From positions 1 to 62,176 of the forward strand of contig JAEUHG010000039.1 of NCBI GenBank assembly GCA_016795425.1: DNA of 62,176 nucleotides, given 5' to 3'. Source of the DNA: Verrucomicrobiales bacterium. Its GTDB lineage: Bacteria > Verrucomicrobiota > Verrucomicrobiia > Limisphaerales > CAIMTB01. Below the pieces are notes generated by a model. It was not told where the DNA came from. It was given only the letters and a program-made list of their open reading frames with translations, and ran no database searches. The position numbers were made by a program, and so were the translations under genes. Every line of letters starts with the position of its first letter. The stretch's first letter is position 1. Positions 8,455-16,826 of the stretch are shown piece by piece.

Positions 8455-9723
8455 TCAGGCAGAGATCGCCTGCTCATCCTGCTTGCGGGCCGCCTCGGCC
8501 AGGTCCTGCTCGTGCTTCGCTCGCGCCGATTCGACATCATAATTCTGATTGTCGGGGTGCGACGGATTCAGCGGCGAGATGTCGCGCAGCTTCTGAATGA
8601 TGGGCGGCAGGTGACGGATCAGGTAATCGACGTCCTCATCGGTATTGTAGATCCCAAGGCTGAAACGCACGCAGCCGCGCGCCCGCATCGGGGTAAGCCC
8701 CATGGCCATCAGCACATGGGAGGGGTCGAGCGATCCCGTGGTGCAGGCTGAGCCGCTGGAGGCGCAAATGCCGACCTGATCGAGCAGCATGAGTACCGCT
8801 TCGGCTTCGACGAACTCGAAGGCGATATTCGAAGTGTTGGGCAGCCGGTTCTCACGGTCGCCATTCACGAACGTGTTCGGGATCTGGCGGAGGATCTCCT
8901 GTTCCAATCGGTCGCGCAGCTTGCGAACCCGCGCGTACTCTGATTTGAAGTGGTGGCACGCGAGTTCGGCGGCCTTCCCGAAGCCGATGATATGGGGGAC
9001 ATTTTCGGTACCGCCACGGCGACCTCGTTCCTGGTGGCCGCCGATCACGTAGGGTTGGAAGCGGGTCCGCCGTTTCACGTAGAGGAGACCGATGCCCTTG
9101 GGCGCGTAAATTTTGTGCGCCGAGAGCGAAAGGAAGTCCACTCCGAGGGATTTCACGTCGAGATCGAGCTTGCCCGGGGTTTGAACGGCGTCGGTATGGC
9201 ACAGGACGCCTTTGCTTCGGCACAGCGCGGCAATCTCCTCGATCGGAAAGAGAACTCCGGTTTCGTTGTTGGCCAGCATGGCCGAAACGATGGCCGTGTC
9301 GGGTCGAATCGATTTTTCGAGTAGATGGATATCCAGGGAACCGTCGGATTCGACCGGCAGCAGCGTGACCTCGTAGCCTTGTCGGCGAAGGAACTCCGCA
9401 TAGTTGATGTTGGCCGAGTGCTCGACGGACGTCGTGATGACGTGCCGCTTGCCAGGCTGAGTCACCAGGGCGCTGTGAATGGCGGCATTGTTGCTCTCGG
9501 TGCCACAGCTGGTGAAGATGACCTCCTTGGGATCGGCTTTGATCAAGGTGGCCGCCTGGGCGCGGGCGTTTTCGACCGCTTTGTGGACTTCGTTGGCGAT
9601 GCGATAGGCGCTGGAAGGATTGGCCCAGCCGTCACGGAGGAAGGGGATCATGGCGTCGGCGACTTCGGGCGCGACGCGGGTCGTGGCGTTGTTGTCGAAA
9701 TAATAAAATCGGTCCTGGCTCAT
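8455..9723 (-). CDS. Cysteine desulfurase, NifS/IscS class
   Basis: PLP enzyme that removes sulfur from cysteine for Fe-S cluster and thio-cofactor synthesis. The 422-residue protein has YFDNNATT at the start, the PLP lysine in SAHKIYAPKG (Lys204), and the mobile cysteine in SSGSACTTG (Cys327). This loop length is typical of class I enzymes. A charged C-terminal tail of about 40 residues extends beyond the usual end. There is no iscU or nifU partner nearby, so I do not assign a symbol. The sulfur-assimilation genes across the divergent gap make a link to cysteine supply plausible, but this is context only. Confidence 0.94.
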   Translation of the reverse strand: MSQDRFYYFDNNATTRVAPEVADAMIPFLRDGWANPSSAYRIANEVHKAVENARAQAATLIKADPKEVIFTSCGTESNNAAIHSALVTQPGKRHVITTSVEHSANINYAEFLRRQGYEVTLLPVESDGSLDIHLLEKSIRPDTAIVSAMLANNETGVLFPIEEIAALCRSKGVLCHTDAVQTPGKLDLDVKSLGVDFLSLSAHKIYAPKGIGLLYVKRRTRFQPYVIGGHQERGRRGGTENVPHIIGFGKAAELACHHFKSEYARVRKLRDRLEQEILRQIPNTFVNGDRENRLPNTSNIAFEFVEAEAVLMLLDQVGICASSGSACTTGSLDPSHVLMAMGLTPMRARGCVRFSLGIYNTDEDVDYLIRHLPPIIQKLRDISPLNPSHPDNQNYDVESARAKHEQDLAEAARKQDEQAISA

Positions 9724-9774
9724 AGCGGCGAAAGCATCCCGGGGTACACAAAGCAGACAAAAATCGTCCGGTTC

Positions 9775-9802
9775 AGTGTAAGGCGGGTGTCACGGTTCGC
9801 AA
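9775..9802 (-). promoter_or_regulatory. Predicted promoter of the cysteine desulfurase gene
   Basis: On the minus strand TTGCGA (9802-9797) and TACACT (9780-9775) are 16 bases apart and point at the desulfurase start 52 bases downstream. The match to a housekeeping-type promoter is moderate. Confidence 0.35.
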
Positions 9803-9910
9803 GCATCGCTTCGTTCCGATCAAGATGTGGATCGCAGCGAAGACGGCAACTTGGTTGACTCGGTGCCGCGCAGGATTGACACGGCGTCCATCCCAACGCA
9901 AGGATTAGCT

Positions 9911-9932
9911 AAGTAAGTTGACTTTTTTACTT
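9911..9932 (+). promoter_or_regulatory. cysI: AT-rich inverted repeat abutting the sulfite reductase start
   Basis: AAGTAA (9911-9916) and TTACTT (9927-9932) form a 6-bp inverted repeat that ends at the base before the ATG. Inside the same span is AAGTTGACTT (9915-9924), nearly palindromic itself. The position suggests an operator or translational element for sulfur control. No regulator is encoded beside it. Confidence 0.35.
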
Positions 9933-11624
9933 ATGAATAAAGCTGTGCCGTCGGAAGCGAAGTGGACGCACAATGAGGAGATCAAGCAGGCGATCCCCAC
10001 ATTGGCAGGGACCATTGCGTCGACAATGGCGGATCCGGCTTTGGATCGATTTGCTGAAGACGACCAGCAATTCCTCAAGTTCCACGGCATTTATCAGCAG
10101 GACGACCGGGATCTTCGGAAGACGGGCAAGAAGTTCATCATGATGATTCGGGGCCGGATCCCGGGGGGCGTGATGACACCGGCCCAGTGGCAGACCTTTG
10201 ATGATCTATCAACGCGGTATGGCGACCACACGCTGAGAATTACCACGCGCCAGAGCATTCAGTTCCATGGCGTGGTGAAGTCCGGACTCGCGTCCGTGGT
10301 TCGTGGCATCAACCAGTGCCTTCTGTCGACTTTAGCCGCCTGCGGGGATGTGAATCGCAACGTTCTGGCCCCGCCGACGCCGGCCTACACCAAAGCGCGC
10401 GAGGAAGTGTTTGCCGACTGCGTGGCGGTGGCCGATGCCTTGCGGCCGAGGACGCGGGCCTATCATGCGATCTGGATGGAGGGGGTCCAACTGGATCTGA
10501 ACGCCGCGGAGAATCGGGAGTTTGTTGATCCGCTGTATGGACCCACCTATCTGCCGCGGAAATTCAAGGTAGCGTTCGTCATTCCTCCGCTGAACGACCT
10601 CGACGTCCTGACCAACGACTTGGGTTTGATCGCGGTGGTTGAGGGCGACCATGTGGTGGGTTACAACCTGGCGGTTGGCGGAGGCATGGGGCGCAGCCAT
10701 GGGAATGAGCAGACCTACCCCAGACTGGCTGATGTGCTGGGTTATTTTCCCCGGGAGAAGCTGGTGGATGTGGCCAAGGCGGTGCTGACGATTCATCGGG
10801 ACTTCGGTGATCGCACCGATCGCAAGCACGCCCGTTTGAAGTACGTGGTCCAGGAACGCGGAGTGGATTGGACGCGCCGACAGGTCGAGGAGCGTGCGGC
10901 GGTGACTTTGGAGCCCGCGCGAAGCTATCGGTTCACCAAGCAGGGCGACCTCTACGGTTGGCACCGACAAGTCGATGGCCGATGGTTTCTTGGAGTGTGG
11001 GTTCAAAGCGGCAGGGTAAAGGACACCTCGGAGCAGCGTCTCAAGACGGCATTGCGCCAGGTGGCCGACCGGTTTGCGGTGGAGTTCCGGCTGACGGCGA
11101 ACCAAAACGTCATCATTGCCAATGTCACCGAGACAGATCGCGCATCGATCCAGGAATTGCTCACCGCGCACGCGGTCCCGACTGAGAACCAAGGCACCAC
11201 GCTGAATCGGGTGGCGCTTTCATGTCCGGCGATGCCCACCTGTGGTTTGGCATTGGCTGAGTCGGAACGCTACCTCCCGGGCCTGATCGATCGCATCGAG
11301 GCTGTGTGTGCCGAACTCGGTCTGGGAGGCCAGGAAATCACGATTCGGATGACGGGCTGTCCCAATGGTTGCGCCCGGCCCTACGCCGCGGAGATCGGAT
11401 TCGTCGGCAAGGCACCGGGGCGGTACCAGATCTGGCTGGGAGGCAACGAAGCCAGCACGCGCTTGAATCGGCTTTGGAAGGACAACGTCAAGGACCCCGA
11501 TTTGATCCCCGAATTGCGAGTGGTGCTGGGGCGATATGCCCGGGAGCGGCGGGAGGCGGAGGGCTTTGGAGATTGGGTGGCCCGGGTGCTATGGACCGAG
11601 TCCGGTGCGGCCGGGGCGGCGTGA
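9933..11624 (+). CDS. cysI: Assimilatory sulfite reductase, siroheme/4Fe-4S hemoprotein subunit
   Basis: Six-electron reduction of sulfite to sulfide in cysteine synthesis. The 563 residues contain the duplicated nitrite/sulfite reductase fold with the substrate-binding RITTRQSIQFHGV region near residue 110. The cluster ligands are C-X5-C in SCPAMPTCG (about 430-436) and C-X3-C in TGCPNGC (about 475-479). I start at ATG 9933 rather than the upstream TTG 9918. No flavoprotein cysJ is adjacent, so the electron donor (CysJ elsewhere or ferredoxin) is open. A nitrite-reductase role cannot be fully excluded, but cysHDN following on the same strand support sulfite. Confidence 0.92.
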   Translation: MNKAVPSEAKWTHNEEIKQAIPTLAGTIASTMADPALDRFAEDDQQFLKFHGIYQQDDRDLRKTGKKFIMMIRGRIPGGVMTPAQWQTFDDLSTRYGDHTLRITTRQSIQFHGVVKSGLASVVRGINQCLLSTLAACGDVNRNVLAPPTPAYTKAREEVFADCVAVADALRPRTRAYHAIWMEGVQLDLNAAENREFVDPLYGPTYLPRKFKVAFVIPPLNDLDVLTNDLGLIAVVEGDHVVGYNLAVGGGMGRSHGNEQTYPRLADVLGYFPREKLVDVAKAVLTIHRDFGDRTDRKHARLKYVVQERGVDWTRRQVEERAAVTLEPARSYRFTKQGDLYGWHRQVDGRWFLGVWVQSGRVKDTSEQRLKTALRQVADRFAVEFRLTANQNVIIANVTETDRASIQELLTAHAVPTENQGTTLNRVALSCPAMPTCGLALAESERYLPGLIDRIEAVCAELGLGGQEITIRMTGCPNGCARPYAAEIGFVGKAPGRYQIWLGGNEASTRLNRLWKDNVKDPDLIPELRVVLGRYARERREAEGFGDWVARVLWTESGAAGAA

Positions 11625-11656
11625 GGGGAAGGATGACAGAAACGACAGACAGAAGC

Positions 11657-11683
11657 CGGGACCGGCACAGCGTACCGGTCCCG
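11657..11683. terminator. Hairpin between convergent genes
   Basis: A perfect 9-bp stem (CGGGACCGG and CCGGTCCCG, 9-base loop) lies in the 74-base gap between the ends of cysI and the peroxiredoxin gene. No U-run follows on either strand, so it may be a Rho-aided or bidirectional stop, or it may only protect 3' ends. Confidence 0.45.
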
Positions 11684-11698
11684 ACGCGAGAGAGGGGA

Positions 11699-12310
11699 TC
11701 AGGCGTTGAGAGCCTCGTAGACCCGGCCGACCATCTTTTCATTGGGGCGAAGCGTCTTGGCTCCGGACTTCCATTTCGCCGGGCACGCTTCATCGGGGTG
11801 ATGGCGGAGGTAGGCGTTGGCCTCCATTTTGCGGGCCAGCTCATCGGCATTTCGGCCGACGTTATAGAAGTTGACCTCGGACGACACCAAGAGGCCCTCG
11901 GGGCTGATGATGAAGGTGCCGCGAAGTGCGAGGCCCGACTTGGGATCATAGACGCCGAAGAGGCGGCTGACGGCGCCGGTCGGATCCGCGGCCATGAGGT
12001 ACTGGACCCCGGCGAGCAGTCTCTCGCTGGTTCTCCAGGCCAGGTGGCTGAATTTGGTGTCGGTGGAAACCGCGATGACCTCGGCTCCAAAGCCCTTCAG
12101 CGCGGCATGTTTCTCGGCGAGGTCGGCGAGTTCGGTGGGGCAGACGAAGGTGAAGTCGGCGGGGTAAAAGACGAGGATGGTCCACTTTCCCTGTTTCCGA
12201 AGCTCATCGAGAGAGACTTTGCCAAACTCCCCCTGGGCGGGGTTGTAGACTTCCATCTCGAATGCCGGCACCGAACCGCCCACCGTCACCAATTGAACAT
12301 TCTCAGACAT
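11699..12310 (-). CDS. ahpC: Typical 2-Cys peroxiredoxin, AhpC type
   Basis: Reduces hydrogen peroxide and organic hydroperoxides in the cytoplasm. The 203 residues include the peroxidatic cysteine in DFTFVCPTEL (about residue 52) and the resolving cysteine in DEACPAKWKSG near the C-terminus, which defines the typical 2-Cys class. I use ATG 12310 (MSENVQLV) rather than the longer open frame. The gene is divergent from cysH, with an inverted repeat in the shared region, so the two may share control in sulfur or redox stress. No ahpF reductase is adjacent. Confidence 0.94.
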   Translation of the reverse strand: MSENVQLVTVGGSVPAFEMEVYNPAQGEFGKVSLDELRKQGKWTILVFYPADFTFVCPTELADLAEKHAALKGFGAEVIAVSTDTKFSHLAWRTSERLLAGVQYLMAADPTGAVSRLFGVYDPKSGLALRGTFIISPEGLLVSSEVNFYNVGRNADELARKMEANAYLRHHPDEACPAKWKSGAKTLRPNEKMVGRVYEALNA

Positions 12311-12448
12311 AGGATTTCGCGTTGTTGGGTTTTTCGCGATCCCGGGTTCTCGAAGGAAGCGGATCATTCCCTGTCCCCACGTCCCGCCCGGGTCCGCCAT
12401 TGCGGCGGGAGCAATGACGCGAGAGTGGGGCGCGGTCAAGTATCTGGT

Positions 12449-12475
12449 CTCAGTGAGTGAATCCGAGTCACTGAG
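12449..12475. promoter_or_regulatory. Inverted repeat between ahpC-like gene and cysH
   Basis: CTCAGTGA (12449-12456) and TCACTGAG (12468-12475) form perfect 8-bp arms with an 11-base spacer. The site lies 27-53 bases before the cysH ATG and is next to a TTGACC on the minus strand that could serve the peroxiredoxin gene. Size and position fit a dimeric regulator, which is not identified here. Confidence 0.5.
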
Positions 12476-12501
12476 TCGAATCTCTTTCATTAATTGTGAG
12501 T

Positions 12502-13188
12502 ATGAGTCTGGATTTTGTTCAATTGAATCGTGAGTTGGCGGCGAAGCCGGCCATAGAGATCGTGCGCTGGGCGATTCAGCACAGCGGCGGCTCGGCGTTG
12601 GTTTCCACCAATTTCCGACCCTACGAAGCCGTGGTCCTGCACCTCTGTACGCAGGTATGGCCCGAGATCCCGGTGTTGTGGGTGGACCACGGATACAACC
12701 GACCCTCGACTTACCGGCATGCCGAGGAGCTGCGGCGACGGTTGAAACTCAACCTCAAGAGCTACCTGCCGCGCGTGACGGCGGCCCATCGGGACGCGGT
12801 GGACGGGCCGATCCCCGATCCTACGGACGAGGAGGGGCTGAAGAAGTTCAGCGCGGTGATGAAGCTCGAACCCTTTCAGCGTGGCATGCGCGAATTGGCG
12901 CCGGCGGTGTGGATCACCGCATTGCGCAGGTCCCAAAACCCCAACCGGGCAGGCCTCGACATCGTGACCCCGGACGCGAATTTCGGCACGTTGAAGGTAA
13001 GTCCAGTCTTTGGTTGGTCCGACGATCAATTGGAGGCTTATCTGAAGGAGCATCAGTTGCCAAACGAGTGGGACTACTTCGATCCGGCGAAAGCCGATGA
13101 GAAGCGCGAGTGCGGCCTGCACGCGGCCTGGGGCGGCAAGGCGGTGGAAGCGGCGGCGGGGGGCGGGACACGTGCCGTCCAGGCGTGA
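12502..13188 (+). CDS. cysH: Phosphoadenylyl-sulfate (PAPS) reductase
   Basis: Reduces activated sulfate to sulfite. The protein (228 residues from ATG 12502; a GTG at 12496 is also in frame) has the ALVSTNFRPYEAVVLHL nucleotide-fold start and the catalytic cysteine in KRECGLH near the C-terminus. The paired cysteines that bind the 4Fe-4S cluster of APS reductases are missing; the only other cysteine is in LHLC. That pattern predicts PAPS rather than APS as substrate. The tail after ECGLH is Ala/Gly-rich. The gene is followed 47 bases later by cysD, and with cysN forms the sulfate-activation and reduction unit. Confidence 0.9.
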   Translation: MSLDFVQLNRELAAKPAIEIVRWAIQHSGGSALVSTNFRPYEAVVLHLCTQVWPEIPVLWVDHGYNRPSTYRHAEELRRRLKLNLKSYLPRVTAAHRDAVDGPIPDPTDEEGLKKFSAVMKLEPFQRGMRELAPAVWITALRRSQNPNRAGLDIVTPDANFGTLKVSPVFGWSDDQLEAYLKEHQLPNEWDYFDPAKADEKRECGLHAAWGGKAVEAAAGGGTRAVQA

Positions 13189-13235
13189 GACGTGGGGTTT
13201 GGGAAATCTGATCTTTGCTGAGACCTTATCCTGCC

Positions 13236-14138
13236 ATGTCGTCCTACCATCTTGACCACCTGCAGCATCTCGAGACCGAAGCGATCCATGTGATGCGCGA
13301 GGTGGCGGCGGAGTTCGAGCGCCCGGCGCTGTTGTTCTCCGGCGGCAAGGATTCGATTTGCCTTTTGCGGTTGGCGGAAAAGGCATTTCGCCCTTCGGAC
13401 CTTCCGATGCCGCTGCTTAACGTCGACACTGGCCATCACTTTCCCGAGTTGAACGAGTTTCGCGACCGGCGGGCGGCGGAACTGGGCGCACGCCTGATCG
13501 TGCGACGCGTCGAGGATGCCGTGGCTGCGGGAATCGCGATTCCGAATCCGGGCGAGGTGAGTCGAAACCGACTTCAGATTCCGACCCTATTGTCGGCGAT
13601 CGAGGAGTTTCGTTTTGACGCCTGCATCGGGGGAGCGCGCCGGGATGAGGAGAAAGCCCGAGCCAAGGAGCGGTTCTTCAGTTTCCGCGACAGTTTTGGG
13701 CAGTGGGATCCGAAGAACCAGCGGCCGGAGCTCTGGAACCTGTTCAACGCACGTGTCAACACCGGGGAACACATGCGGGTATTTCCGCTGTCGAACTGGA
13801 CGGAGATGGACGTTTGGGAATACATCCGGCGGGAGAACCTTGCGGTGCCGACGATCTATTTCAGCCACCGGCGATCCTGCGTCCGCCGTGGCGGTCAGTG
13901 GCTGCCGGTGACCGACCTGCTGCCGCCGAAGCCGAACGAGGAGGTTCGGGACCTGGTAGTTCGTGTGCGAACCATTGGTGACATCATCAGCACCGGCCTG
14001 GTGGTGAGTCCTGCGAACACGGTGGACGACATCATTGCCGAGATTGCGGCGGCGCGGGTGACGGAACGCGGGTCGCGCGCGGACGACAAGTCCTCGGAGG
14101 CCGCGATGGAGGATCGAAAAAAGCAGGGGTACTTCTGA
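13236..14138 (+). CDS. cysD: Sulfate adenylyltransferase subunit 2
   Basis: PP-loop ATP pyrophosphatase subunit that makes APS from ATP and sulfate, driven by the GTPase CysN. The 300 residues have SGGKDS at 35-40, the LNVDTGHHFPE segment, and the GGARRDEEKARAKER motif. They end with the typical RKKQGYF tail. ATG 13236 is preferred because homologues begin MSSYHLDHLQHLE. It lies between cysH and cysN on the same strand, with short gaps. Confidence 0.97.
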   Translation: MSSYHLDHLQHLETEAIHVMREVAAEFERPALLFSGGKDSICLLRLAEKAFRPSDLPMPLLNVDTGHHFPELNEFRDRRAAELGARLIVRRVEDAVAAGIAIPNPGEVSRNRLQIPTLLSAIEEFRFDACIGGARRDEEKARAKERFFSFRDSFGQWDPKNQRPELWNLFNARVNTGEHMRVFPLSNWTEMDVWEYIRRENLAVPTIYFSHRRSCVRRGGQWLPVTDLLPPKPNEEVRDLVVRVRTIGDIISTGLVVSPANTVDDIIAEIAAARVTERGSRADDKSSEAAMEDRKKQGYF

Positions 14139-14214
14139 CCCGCACGCCTTCAGATTTGATCCCAAGAGACACCCATTTTTCTGATTCAGGCCGGCATTTC
14201 CCCTGACTTTCGCC

Positions 14215-15534
14215 ATGCCCCATTCCACGCACCCGATCGAGATCCTTCGTTTCAACACCTGCGGGTCGGTTGACGACGGCAAATCGACGTTGATCGGACG
14301 CCTGCTCTACGATTCGAAATCGCTGATGGAGGACCAGATCGAGGCCCTCGAGCGTTCGGCCGACATCACCGGCGGCGGCCAGATCAATCTGGCGAACCTG
14401 ACCGACGGCCTGCGGGCCGAACGCGAGCAGGGGATCACCATAGACGTGGCGTACCGCTATTTTGCGACCCCGCGACGCAAGTTCATCGTGGCCGATACGC
14501 CGGGGCACATTCAGTACACACGGAACATGGTGACCGGCGCCTCATCGGCGAACCTCTCCATCGTGCTGGTTGATGCGCGCAATGGCGTGACCGAACAGAG
14601 CCGGCGCCACACCTGCCTCGCGGCGTTGCTGGGCATTCCGCACCTGGTGATTGCCATCAACAAGATGGACCTGGTGGATTGGAGCGAGGAACGGTTTCTG
14701 GAGATTCGCGAGGAATTCGAGGGTTTTCTCCCGCGGTTGGATGTCCTGCGCGACGTGAAGTTCGTGCCGATCAGCGCCCTGAATGGCGACAACGTTGTGG
14801 ACTCGTCCTCGAAGACGCCGTGGTACCAAGGGCCGACGCTGCTCGGGCATCTGGAGACGGTGCACATCGCCAGTGACTGGAACCTGACGGGCCTCAGGTT
14901 TCCGGTCCAGTGGGTCAATCGCCCGAACAATCCACGGGATTCATCGCTGCACGATTTCCGCGGCCTGAGCGGTCAGTTGGCGGGTGGGATCCTGCAGCGA
15001 GGACAGAAGATACTGGTCCTGCCGAGCGGACTTCGGAGCCGGGTGAAGGACATTTGGACCTACGACCGCGCCTTGGCCGAGGCCTTCTGCCCGCAATCGA
15101 TCACCGTCCTTCTCGAGGACGATCTCGACATCAGTCGCGGCGATATGATCGTGGGTTTGGAGCATCTGCCCGGCATGGGAAGCGAACTTCGGGCGCGGAT
15201 CTGCTGGATGAATCCCCGGCCCCTGCAGCGCGGGAAAAAGTACTTTCTCAAGCACACCACCCAGACCGTTCAGGCGGTGGTGACGTCGCTCGAGAGCCGG
15301 CTGGATATTCGAACCTTCGACTCCGAGGCGGAGCCGCCTGAATTGGCGATGAATGACATCGGTGAAATTCGCCTGCGCACTTCGAAGCCGATCATCTACG
15401 ACGGCTATGGAACCAACCGGCTCACGGGCGCATTCATCCTGATCGAGCAGGGAACCAACATGACGGTCGGGGCCGGAATGTTGCAGGCGCCTACGGAGGC
15501 TGTGCGGCCGGACTACAACGACTTCGCGATCTGA
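14215..15534 (+). CDS. cysN: Sulfate adenylyltransferase subunit 1 (GTPase)
   Basis: EF-Tu-like GTPase partner of CysD that couples GTP hydrolysis to APS formation. The 439-residue protein has the P-loop GSVDDGKS (about 17-24), EREQGITIDVAYRYF switch region, DTPGH, and NKMD. The elongation-factor-like barrel domains follow. The length matches CysN alone: there is no fused APS kinase (CysC) domain, and no cysC is present in the window. Because CysH here looks like a PAPS reductase, an APS kinase must be encoded elsewhere if the pathway works. Confidence 0.97.
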   Translation: MPHSTHPIEILRFNTCGSVDDGKSTLIGRLLYDSKSLMEDQIEALERSADITGGGQINLANLTDGLRAEREQGITIDVAYRYFATPRRKFIVADTPGHIQYTRNMVTGASSANLSIVLVDARNGVTEQSRRHTCLAALLGIPHLVIAINKMDLVDWSEERFLEIREEFEGFLPRLDVLRDVKFVPISALNGDNVVDSSSKTPWYQGPTLLGHLETVHIASDWNLTGLRFPVQWVNRPNNPRDSSLHDFRGLSGQLAGGILQRGQKILVLPSGLRSRVKDIWTYDRALAEAFCPQSITVLLEDDLDISRGDMIVGLEHLPGMGSELRARICWMNPRPLQRGKKYFLKHTTQTVQAVVTSLESRLDIRTFDSEAEPPELAMNDIGEIRLRTSKPIIYDGYGTNRLTGAFILIEQGTNMTVGAGMLQAPTEAVRPDYNDFAI

Positions 15535-15606
15535 AACGGGGTCGAGGCTCGACGGCGGTCGCAGAATCCCGCGGTTCGGGAAAGGCCGCACTACTTCCGG
15601 ATGCCA

Positions 15607-16728
15607 TCAGCGCGCGCGGCCCAGTCCAAACTGGTCGCCCACCCGGACGACGCGTTTTCCGTCGAACTGCACCTCGATCAGTTTCTCGCTGTGCACCTCG
15701 GTGCCTCGGCGGTCAGCCAGGGCAGTGACCACCCGTTTGGAGGCGACATCGATGACCTCGCCGGTGGATGGCCACGCATGGCGACCATCCAGGCTGAAGG
15801 CAATCCACCCGGGTTGCTCGCGTACCGGAATGCTCGCCAGTTGGCGGGGGCGATCGAGTGTGTTGTCAAAGACATGAACCTGCTGATTGGCGGCGTCCAC
15901 GACCCACACTTCGCGTTCGTCGGGAGTGAGACCGACGCCATGGCTCGGGCAGCTATGGCGTTTTACCGGACCTTTGTTGAATCCCTCGACCGAAACGCGC
16001 TGCAGGAGTTTGCCGGTGGTGAGATCGCCGATCTCGAATCCCAGCAATTCATCGACACAAACGTAGACGCGGGTGCCCGCAGCATTGATGGTGAACGGTC
16101 GGATGGACTGGCTGAAGGGACCGATCTGGCGGGTGACTTCCTGACGATCGACATCCACCACGGCCAGGAGCGGCGACGATCGGTCGGCGAGGTAGGCGTG
16201 GCGGCCGTCGAGAGCGACGATGGTGTTATGAGCGGACTTGAATCCGTCGAGTCGCTTCAGAATTCGACCGTCATCTCCCGCCACGATGTTCCAGTGGGTT
16301 TTTTCCAGGGACGGAACGAAGAGTTGGCGGCCGTCGGGAGTGATCGCCAGGCGGTCACATCCTCCTTCGAACTCCTTTTCCCAGAGCAGGTTGTCGGTGA
16401 TTAGATCGTAGCAGGCGAGCTTCTGCAGCGTCGTGACGTACAACCGTTGAGTGGTGGAGTTGGCGGCGATTCCTTTGACGTTGGCGGCGTCACCGTCGGC
16501 GTTCATTCCCGCGCCAGCGATGCGGCGAAGGAAACGGTAATTGTGATCGATGTCGTAGATCAGGATGCCGTGGCCGCCAAACTCGAGGTAGTTGCGGATT
16601 CCAGGAGCCGCGACATAAAGGCGTCGTTCCACGCTTCCGGCCGTCGCAGGGGGGGCAAGGGATAGAGTGACGCCGATGGTAATGCATGCGGCCAGAAACC
16701 GGGACACGAAGGGTGGAAGACCAGTCAT
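15607..16728 (-). CDS. Secreted YVTN-type beta-propeller protein
   Basis: Probably exported and folded as a beta-propeller of the YncE/lactonase type; ligand unknown. From ATG 16728 the 373 residues start with a signal peptide (hydrophobic stretch about 10-28, ending PPATAGS). Repeated blades follow, such as DRLAITPDGRQLFVPS, GRHAYLADRS, and GVGLTPDEREVWVVDA. The open frame reaches 16779, but the shorter form gives a normal signal sequence. The gene is convergent with cysN and divergent from thpR. No catalytic motif was recognised. Confidence 0.75.
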   Translation of the reverse strand: MTGLPPFVSRFLAACITIGVTLSLAPPATAGSVERRLYVAAPGIRNYLEFGGHGILIYDIDHNYRFLRRIAGAGMNADGDAANVKGIAANSTTQRLYVTTLQKLACYDLITDNLLWEKEFEGGCDRLAITPDGRQLFVPSLEKTHWNIVAGDDGRILKRLDGFKSAHNTIVALDGRHAYLADRSSPLLAVVDVDRQEVTRQIGPFSQSIRPFTINAAGTRVYVCVDELLGFEIGDLTTGKLLQRVSVEGFNKGPVKRHSCPSHGVGLTPDEREVWVVDAANQQVHVFDNTLDRPRQLASIPVREQPGWIAFSLDGRHAWPSTGEVIDVASKRVVTALADRRGTEVHSEKLIEVQFDGKRVVRVGDQFGLGRAR

Positions 16729-16826
16729 GACTTGAGCATGGGTGCTTCCAGGGGAAACACCCATTACCAAATCGGACAACGACGAATGGTGGGCGGTTCT
16801 CAGCCCGCCAGGGTGAGGGATACGGC

